Source: Thermoanaerobaculia bacterium (GTDB lineage: Bacteria > Acidobacteriota > Thermoanaerobaculia > UBA5066). Taken from it: a DNA stretch of 43,766 bases. This document shows, piece after piece, positions 39,101 through 43,766 of this stretch (position 1 is its first letter; each line of letters opens with the position of its first letter). The position numbers were made by a program, and so were the translations under genes. The stretch covers positions 1 to 43,766 of the forward strand of contig JAJVIN010000018.1 of assembly GCA_022071945.1 (NCBI GenBank). The letters are read 5' to 3'. Under the pieces are notes generated by a model, which was not told where the DNA came from, did not search any database, and was given only the letters and a program-made list of their open reading frames with translations.

Positions 39101-41672
39101 TCCCGGCGCGGGGAGTCTGACTGGCGTTCGCCGCCACGTTGAAACGGACGCTGCCACTGCCCGAACCATCAGGCGCGGTCAGGCTGATCCAGGAATCGGA
39201 AGTCGTAGCAATCCAGGGACAGGACGGCTCGGCGGTCACGGCGATCGAGAGCGACGTGGCTCCCGAGTGACTGACGTTGAAGACCGTGGGCACCACCGAA
39301 ATCACGGAGCAAGCGGCCTGGGAAACGGTGAACGTGGCCTCGCCGGCGGTGATGAAACCGCTTCGCACGGAGCCGGAGTTCGGAAGGACGCTGTAGGAGA
39401 CGGTTGCCGGTCCCGAACCCTGGGAAGCCGAGTTGAGGAGGATCCAACTGACACTCGGCGTGACGAGCCAGGGACAGCCGCTGCCCGTCAGGATCGAGAA
39501 CGTCGCGTTCGAGGCCCCTCCCACGCCGAGCGACGCAGATGATGGCTCCAGCATGATCGAACAGCCGCTGGCCTGGGAGACGGTGAAGGTCTGTCCGCCG
39601 GCCGTCACGGTGCCTGTACGGGCAGGGCCGCTGTTGGCGGCAGCATTGAAGGTAACGGTCGCGGGTCCGGAGCCCGAACCGGCCGATGTGAGGGTGATCC
39701 AGGAGGAGTTGCTCGCGGCCGTCCAGGCGCAGCCGGCCCCAGTCTGCAGCGCGAAGGAAAGTCCCGTGGAAGCAGTCGCGGGAACACTGAGCGAGGAGGG
39801 AACCAAGACGGTCGAACAACCACTCGCCTGATTGACCGTGAAGGTCAGGCCCGCGGCGGTCACGGTTCCGCTGCGAGCCGGACCGGCGTTGGCGAGCACC
39901 TTCAGGGAGACGATCCCCGTTCCCGTGCCGGTCGCGCCGGAGTTGATCGTGACCCAGGTCGCATTGCTCGCGGCACTCCACGAGCACCCGAACGGAACGA
40001 CCACCTGGAACTGGAGGTCATCGATCTGCGTGGCACCGACATTCACCGAAACAGGATTCAGCGACGCGACACATCCGACGTCCTGGTAGACGGTGAAGGA
40101 AGCGCCCCCCACATGGATGGAGCCGGTCCTCTGGGACCCGGGGTTTGCGGCCACGTTGAAGGTGACGGTGCCGGGACCCGTTCCGCCCGCTGCCGTCAAG
40201 GAGATCCAGCTGTCTGTGGTCGTCGCCGTCCAGGTGCATCCGGACTGAACGGAAACCGCGAACGAGAGCCCGGTTGCGCCCGTTCCGGGAGCGACCGTCG
40301 AGAGGGGAGTAAAGCTGTACGTGCAGGTGCCCGCCTGGTAGACGGTGAACGGCAAGCCAGCGGCGGTGATGATGCCCGTACGCGGCCCGGCCGGGTTGGA
40401 AGCAACATCGAAGAGGACAGTGGCCGCCCCCGAACCCGTGATCGGAGCATTGGTGTCAGGGGCACTCCTGACGGCTCGTTGCGGCCCCCCTCCCCCGAAG
40501 AGTGTGATCCAGGACTCGTTGGTGTCCGCGATCCAGGGGCAGTCGGTCTGGGTTTCGATCTGGAACGCCGCCCCGCTCAGTCCGCCGATCGGGACGTTGA
40601 TCGAGGTGGGCAGGAGTGCGTAGGTGCAGGCAGGGGTCGCTGCCGAGACGACGGCGCTCGGATCACTGATGACGGTGTTCTCGTTCAGGCTGTGCGGACT
40701 CGTGACGGTTCGAACCCGGAGGTAGTAGGTGGTTCCCGGGGTCAGGTTCGTGATCTGAACCGACGTCTCGGACTTCGAACTCGTCGTCGCGGCCGTCGAG
40801 TAGGGTCCGCCAGCGCTCGTTGCCTTCTCGACGACGCAGTAGCCCGGGTCGGCGGTATAGGCCACCGGATCCCAGGACACCTCGACGCGGGCCGCACTCA
40901 GTGCCAGGGCCGTCACTCCCACCGGGGCGATCGTCTGCGCCGCATCCCAGCCAGGGACCCAGGAGTCCAGAAAAGTCTTCAGGGCGGGGTCGGTCGTGTA
41001 AAGGCCGTTGTAGCCAAAGCCGAGGAAGGGATAGGTGAGGTACTGGAAACCGGAAGGGATCTCCCCGGTTAGGGCGTTCGAATCGACGAGGAAGGAGTAG
41101 AGGCCGGGCAGGTTTCCGATCGCGGGCGGGATCGATCCCGTGAGCCGGTTGAGGCCGAGGTTGATGTTGGAGAGGTTCGTGAGGCTGGCGAGCGAGGCCG
41201 GCAACGGGCCCGTGATCAGGTTGTTGTACAGATTGAGGTCGAAGAGTCCCGAGAGGCCCGAGATGGAGGCGGGAAGGGGACCACTCAGATTGTTGCTCGG
41301 GAGCATCAGGGCCGTGACGGTGCCGGTGGCCTCCGCCCCCCGCGCGGGACCGCCTCCGCAATAGACCCCCGCCCACGTGCACTCGGTTCCCTCGGGACCT
41401 CCCCACCCGGCGTTGGAGATCCAGCCAGGACCGTTCGTCGATGCATACAGATCGAGGAGTGCCTGGCGCTCCTCTGGTAGAACTTGCGCCATCCCGTGGC
41501 TGGAGGGCAACAGAAGCGAGAAGAGTAGGACTGCGAAGGCTCCCGCGACGGAGAGTCTCGCCCTCTGGGCCAGCCCGTCCCGGCCCTCACGGCCAGAAAA
41601 GAGCCTCGAAGGGGAACCTGCCGTCCCGCGGACAGATACCGGCCGGATCTGGAAAACGACGCGAACAGACAT
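36153..41672 (-). CDS. Giant exported LRR-FN3-BACON surface protein
   Basis: About 1,839 residues. A long n-region precedes a signal sequence (LSVAGAFAVLLFSLLLPSSHGMA, split here as two runs around residue 41-60). Then come a plant-type LRR cap (LDLYASTNGPGW, CTWAGVYC) and about five leucine-rich repeats (NLSGPLPASI, NLITGPLPASL, RLTGSIPPAIG) to ~210. A fibronectin III domain spans ~250-345. Seven BACON repeats of ~85 residues (~347-957) each start with Cys and carry a GCSW/GCPW core and an end like FTVxQ. A second FN3-like and an immunoglobulin-like part follow. Four related C-terminal modules (~1280-1839) have the pattern FRTNLILxExxG...GEKxxSLxP. BACON domains bind glycans or mucin-like surfaces, so adhesion is likely. 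ATG 41672 is chosen for GGGGAGG 7 bases upstream; the frame extends to a TTG at 41705. Confidence 0.9.
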   Translation of the reverse strand: MSVRVVFQIRPVSVRGTAGSPSRLFSGREGRDGLAQRARLSVAGAFAVLLFSLLLPSSHGMAQVLPEERQALLDLYASTNGPGWISNAGWGGPEGTECTWAGVYCGGGPARGAEATGTVTALMLPSNNLSGPLPASISGLSGLFDLNLYNNLITGPLPASLASLTNLSNINLGLNRLTGSIPPAIGNLPGLYSFLVDSNALTGEIPSGFQYLTYPFLGFGYNGLYTTDPALKTFLDSWVPGWDAAQTIAPVGVTALALSAARVEVSWDPVAYTADPGYCVVEKATSAGGPYSTAATTSSKSETSVQITNLTPGTTYYLRVRTVTSPHSLNENTVISDPSAVVSAATPACTYALLPTSINVPIGGLSGAAFQIETQTDCPWIADTNESWITLFGGGGPQRAVRSAPDTNAPITGSGAATVLFDVASNPAGPRTGIITAAGLPFTVYQAGTCTYSFTPLSTVAPGTGATGLSFAVSVQSGCTWTATTTDSWISLTAAGGTGPGTVTFNVAANPGSQRTGSIHVGGASFTVYQDVGCVASLNPVSVNVGATQIDDLQFQVVVPFGCSWSAASNATWVTINSGATGTGTGIVSLKVLANAGPARSGTVTAAGLTFTVNQASGCSTVLVPSSLSVPATASTGLSFALQTGAGCAWTAASNSSWITLTSAGSGSGPATVTFNAAANSGPARTGTVTAGGQTFTVSQASGCSIMLEPSSASLGVGGASNATFSILTGSGCPWLVTPSVSWILLNSASQGSGPATVSYSVLPNSGSVRSGFITAGEATFTVSQAACSVISVVPTVFNVSHSGATSLSIAVTAEPSCPWIATTSDSWISLTAPDGSGSGSVRFNVAANASQTPRAGTIRIRDLTVVVNQGAAPCDVTLQPSGSSVPSDGAEGSFTVVTSAGCSWTARPQVSWLSIVSGGSGSGTGTVRFRASSNSAGARTGRILVGDAEFLVSQSACDKAATPQILSAPQAPVVAGNPIVVSWAPVSGAVFLVAVSENADCTSPVTLQTSSLSVSIPTSPAADATYCIQIRAVKDAACPSDPVTVQASALRPPATFTVVVPPPALVAELGAAPPAGVTMTLKNTGGAASALNLSGTPGLFVPSPASVQTVAPGGEVVVTLLFDASLTASPGLKSGSLGAVWAGGSLDSPVLVNVVQPFSAPDTGAKFSYVDGDVVRFSAPLGTNPAPQTVTIRNIGTAPALVVPRIGPEGIWLSLSGDFGSPLPAGMERTFEVAVDRSRRPAESPSIVSTTLVFAPSPETPGGEAFGQVFDEALPASGPGANRQSLSPEQFSVFLTSAVTAPGMGASFVSGAWIRNQGSTKVTVTLYWTPDGADGQTDPSVRKNSMDLAPYTTYSLADLVKGLFGLDGVSGQVEIRSPDLSQLSIRTTTDSIKTSDSGALARYGAEIPIVLSGQGVQGGGQARGASPLAAGDIFAVLGGLRDPEAGYRTNIILSETSGKSAGVRVTLYNVDGQKVGEKFVSLRPYSKTQVNSTDRELFPPGVRFDGGTAEVVSESGSGSVAAFATVIDNLSGSFAARTGELFQATDVAGSARKLSAPNASLPAFLPAAVRAKALNESFYTTRVSMTNLSRSAIKVTMTFLPDKGIGTPVEREVTIPARAEGPRAVVFPDVVGDLFQIENDTRGMVRLDGALAPIAVVSETSTPIDLGDPSKGRSLSAVNPAPGKPITEEFGTFSRESSEVIGTAASGSPRVSSSFPAVEDGVGFRTNLILAEVEGESVDVRVKVIASGQDGAVLGEKVYSLGPFERFQQNRVVRDVLGVNESPIRTEFRDLELRVEAVSGAGRVLAIATRIDNNPASKRADIFTLGGTVSGSPLGFGN

Positions 41673-41861
41673 CTCATACCTCCCCGAGCATCTGGACCTT
41701 TCCAAGACGTTTTCGCTCCAGGACCTAGCCCTGGATGGCTTCTGAACCTCGAAAGCGATCGACTTGCTTCGCGGCGGTCATCGCCCGGGGCCCTGGCTCG
41801 GTGGTTCGGCGGCTCGGATCTCGATGATAGGAAAGAACTTGGCGATATCATGACCTAAGGA
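41673..41861. other. Divergent promoter region between the surface-protein and PLD genes
   Basis: About 190 bases with no gene. It must hold the promoters of both divergent genes. TATCAT on the minus strand (about 41825-41830) is a possible -10 box for the surface protein gene, but no matching -35 is clear. A GATATC palindrome lies close to the PLD start. Confidence 0.35.
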
Positions 41862-43523
41862 ATGCCGAAGAGACAAAGTTCTTTCGGATCTGCGGCGAAG
41901 GGGCGGCTGTCTGACCTGCCGGCGATCAGGTTCTTCCTTCTGACGACCCTGGTGCTCGCTGGCCCCGGATGCGACGTCGCGAACCGGCAACCCAGAACTC
42001 CCGACACTCTCGTGACACAGGCCGACCTCGATGACGACATCCCTCGGATCGAGGCCAAGCTCGACCGTCTCACCGGCTCGAAGGCGACGCTGAACCGTGT
42101 GACGCTCCTCCATCTTGGGTGCAACTCGAAGCCCCAGCGGATCCGCCTGATTGAGAGTGCGGAGCGGACGCTTTTTCAGGCCGTTCCTTACTGGTTCGAC
42201 GACGAGGAGGGGCGATTTTTCAGGGATCTCATCCGGGCCAAGCGGGAGAGGTCTCCCCGCCTCGACCTCCGAATCCTGATGGACTGGACATCACCGGGAA
42301 CGACGGGCGACCTCTTTGGCACGAAGATGGTTGCCAGCCTCCGGGAAATAACGGGTGGTTCCCTTCTGCTCTGGAACCGCCCGCAGTGGGGACGCCGCTT
42401 TTCTCCTGACATTCTCAGAAACCGGATGCACGAGAAGTTGCTCGTCGCGGACGGCGACAAGCTGATCATGGGAGGAATGAACGTCGGCGAGGGGAACCTG
42501 CAAGGCGGTGCGACGAGGAAGGGCTGGCACGACACTGACATTCTGGTAGAGGGACCGGCGGCGGCCGAGGCTCAGAAAGTGTTCTTGAAGCTCTGGGAGT
42601 TGGCGCGATATCTCGAGTCCGCCGCTCCGTTTCCGGCATTCCGGGAGGAAGAGACGGAATTGTTGCAGAGTCTCTTCTACAAGGACGACGGCCGCTTCAG
42701 CATCCGCCAGATGGGTGACGGCAGGACGATGCTGAAGAAGATCGAGGGCGAAATCCCCTTCAGGCACTACCTCGAGGATCCGGCCTACTTTCCGCCCTTT
42801 CCACCGCGGCCCGACTGGAAGACTCCCGTGCGCCTCATCTACGACAACACGCTCGTCGACCGGAATCCCAGGACCGGCAAGCAGTTCTCGAAGATCATGG
42901 ACACGCTGACCTACTCGATCCGCAAGGCGAAGCGATCGATCTTTCTGTTCATCCCATACCTGACCCCGCATCAGGACTTCCTCGAAGAACTGGTGGCAGC
43001 GGCCAGGAAGGACCGGTTCGTCGTCGTCATCACGAACTCCAGGCGAAGCATCAAGATCGGGGAGATTCCTTGGAAAGCCGGGACGTCCCACTACGGGAAG
43101 CTCCTGGATGGTGGAGTGCACCTCTTCGAATGGCAGGGGCATGACGACCTCTTCGAGATCGAAAAGAGGGCCGGGTGCACCATCCCCGATGGGAACTGGC
43201 CCGGACGATTCATCCACTCGAAGGTCGCGGTGATCGACAGCGACACGTGCATCGTCGGATCTCACAACTTCAACGAGAGAAGCGAGTCCCTGAACAACGA
43301 AGTGGCCGCCCTGTTCACCGACCACGAGATCGCGACCCAGCTCATCAACGCTTTCGTGGAAGACCTCGATCTTCAGGAGGCGAGCCGCACGGTGCCGTGC
43401 GGCGACGCCCTTTTCCAGCGTCCGCAAAGGGTGAAGCGAATCCTCCCAGAGGATGCGGAACGCTACATGCGCGAACACGGAGGCATGGCGAGGTTCCTCT
43501 CGCGCCTTCAGGCGTACATGTAG
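41862..43523 (+). CDS. Exported phospholipase D-family protein
   Basis: The 553-residue protein has a hydrophobic N-terminal segment (LPAIRFFLLTTLVLAGPGC) that acts as a signal or membrane anchor. The cysteine after it could be lipidated, though the lipobox is not standard. Two HKD motifs are present: MHEKLLVADGDKLIMGGMN (about residue 190) and IHSKVAVIDSDTCIVGSHN (about 452). The PLD fold therefore has its full catalytic pair, as in cardiolipin synthases and phospholipases. Length and spacing resemble cardiolipin synthase-like proteins, but the substrate could be phospholipid or nucleic acid. A weak AAGG lies very close to the ATG. Confidence 0.9.
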   Translation: MPKRQSSFGSAAKGRLSDLPAIRFFLLTTLVLAGPGCDVANRQPRTPDTLVTQADLDDDIPRIEAKLDRLTGSKATLNRVTLLHLGCNSKPQRIRLIESAERTLFQAVPYWFDDEEGRFFRDLIRAKRERSPRLDLRILMDWTSPGTTGDLFGTKMVASLREITGGSLLLWNRPQWGRRFSPDILRNRMHEKLLVADGDKLIMGGMNVGEGNLQGGATRKGWHDTDILVEGPAAAEAQKVFLKLWELARYLESAAPFPAFREEETELLQSLFYKDDGRFSIRQMGDGRTMLKKIEGEIPFRHYLEDPAYFPPFPPRPDWKTPVRLIYDNTLVDRNPRTGKQFSKIMDTLTYSIRKAKRSIFLFIPYLTPHQDFLEELVAAARKDRFVVVITNSRRSIKIGEIPWKAGTSHYGKLLDGGVHLFEWQGHDDLFEIEKRAGCTIPDGNWPGRFIHSKVAVIDSDTCIVGSHNFNERSESLNNEVAALFTDHEIATQLINAFVEDLDLQEASRTVPCGDALFQRPQRVKRILPEDAERYMREHGGMARFLSRLQAYM

Positions 43524-43537
43524 GAGGCAGCCCGAGG

Positions 43538-43766
43538 TCAGCGATCGAGAGGCGCGGCCCGGAGAAGTCCGAGGCGAGCCAAGTCCGGGGGGCCCTCGAG
43601 AGATGAGCGATCTCCGATCCGCCATCGGTTCCTGTCGAGCCACCGGTCGATGAAGGCACGGCTCCCCAGGATCACGCCTTCAGAGAGGTATCGAATCCGG
43701 TGCCGGAGGGCGGCTCCCGCGGGCAGATGTCCCTCTTTCGCCTCGACTTCGGCCGCTTCCTGCCGG
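43538..43766 (-). CDS. C-terminal part of a REP-associated (Y1) transposase-like protein, cut by the window edge
   Basis: The minus-strand frame is open from the window edge to a TGA at 43540-43538 (about 75 codons). It includes LPAGAALRHRIRYLSEGVIL followed by GSRAFIDRWLDRNRWRIGD. The pattern RY(F/L)(S/T)(D/E)GxVLGSRxFV...R in the last part is typical of the C-terminus of REP-associated tyrosine transposases. The catalytic HUH part would lie outside the window. The usual Arg/Lys-rich ARRM-like end is replaced by LEGPPDLARLGLLRAAPLDR. The family is inferred from this short motif only. Confidence 0.6.
   Translation of the reverse strand, partial: RQEAAEVEAKEGHLPAGAALRHRIRYLSEGVILGSRAFIDRWLDRNRWRIGDRSSLEGPPDLARLGLLRAAPLDR

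Overview
The window is a high-GC, gene-dense bacterial chromosome segment with short intergenic gaps and many ATGA/GTGA start-stop overlaps. A TonB-dependent receptor, an MltF-type lytic transglycosylase and several exported peptidases point to a cell with an outer membrane. The mix of genes (BACON-domain surface protein, type I glutamine synthetase without an adenylylation site, MetX/MetY methionine synthesis, UDP-galactopyranose-mutase-like flavoprotein, REP-type transposase end) fits Acidobacteriota best. That assignment is an inference, not shown by a marker gene.

Layout. 1-1100: compositionally odd left edge with the start of an outgoing gene, one Trp/Tyr-rich hypothetical ORF and probable decay. 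1101-1897 (minus): DUF2062 membrane protein coupled to a broken FAD-oxidoreductase N-terminus. 2042-3460: glutamine synthetase followed by a perfect stem-loop. 3598-7416 (minus): DNA ligase LigA, an orphan NtrC-type sigma-54 response regulator and a 71-aa protein. 7517-13990 (plus): MiaE-like tRNA hydroxylase, a coiled-coil protein, a 103-aa protein, TonB receptor, M28/PDZ peptidase and a REC-PilZ regulator. 13987-16040 (minus): dCMP deaminase and MltF-like transglycosylase. 16132-22470 (plus): C69 dipeptidase, a ketosynthase plus its catalytically dead partner, an exported amidohydrolase and a NUDIX hydrolase. 22467-26873 (minus): long-chain acyl-CoA synthetase, SerA and DUF1015. 26981-27268: RRM protein. 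27276-30328 (minus): MsbA-like ABC exporter and a saccharopine-dehydrogenase-like protein. 30384-31859: flavoprotein of the UDP-galactopyranose mutase/protoporphyrinogen oxidase group. 31925-34570: metYX with a control region. 34662-36065: membrane/TPR protein. 36153-41672 (minus): a giant LRR-FN3-BACON surface protein. 41862-43523: phospholipase D-family protein. 43538-end (minus): C-terminal part of a REP-associated transposase-like protein.

The most interesting structure is the 300-base gap before metY. It holds a consensus-like promoter, a 23-codon reading frame that begins where transcription should start and carries alternating Met and Cys codons (MCMCM), and then a strong intrinsic terminator before the metY ribosome site. 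This is the layout of a ribosome-mediated attenuator that senses charged Cys-tRNA and/or Met-tRNA and controls homocysteine/methionine synthesis. An upstream segment can pair with the 5' arm of the terminator as an antiterminator. I do not know of a described family with this leader.

Other points worth following are the ketosynthase/dead-ketosynthase pair without a carrier protein, the LRR+BACON giant, the palindromic operator at fadD, a 17-nt triple tandem repeat beside the dCMP deaminase gene, and two convergent gene pairs whose stop codons interlock in a CTAG palindrome.
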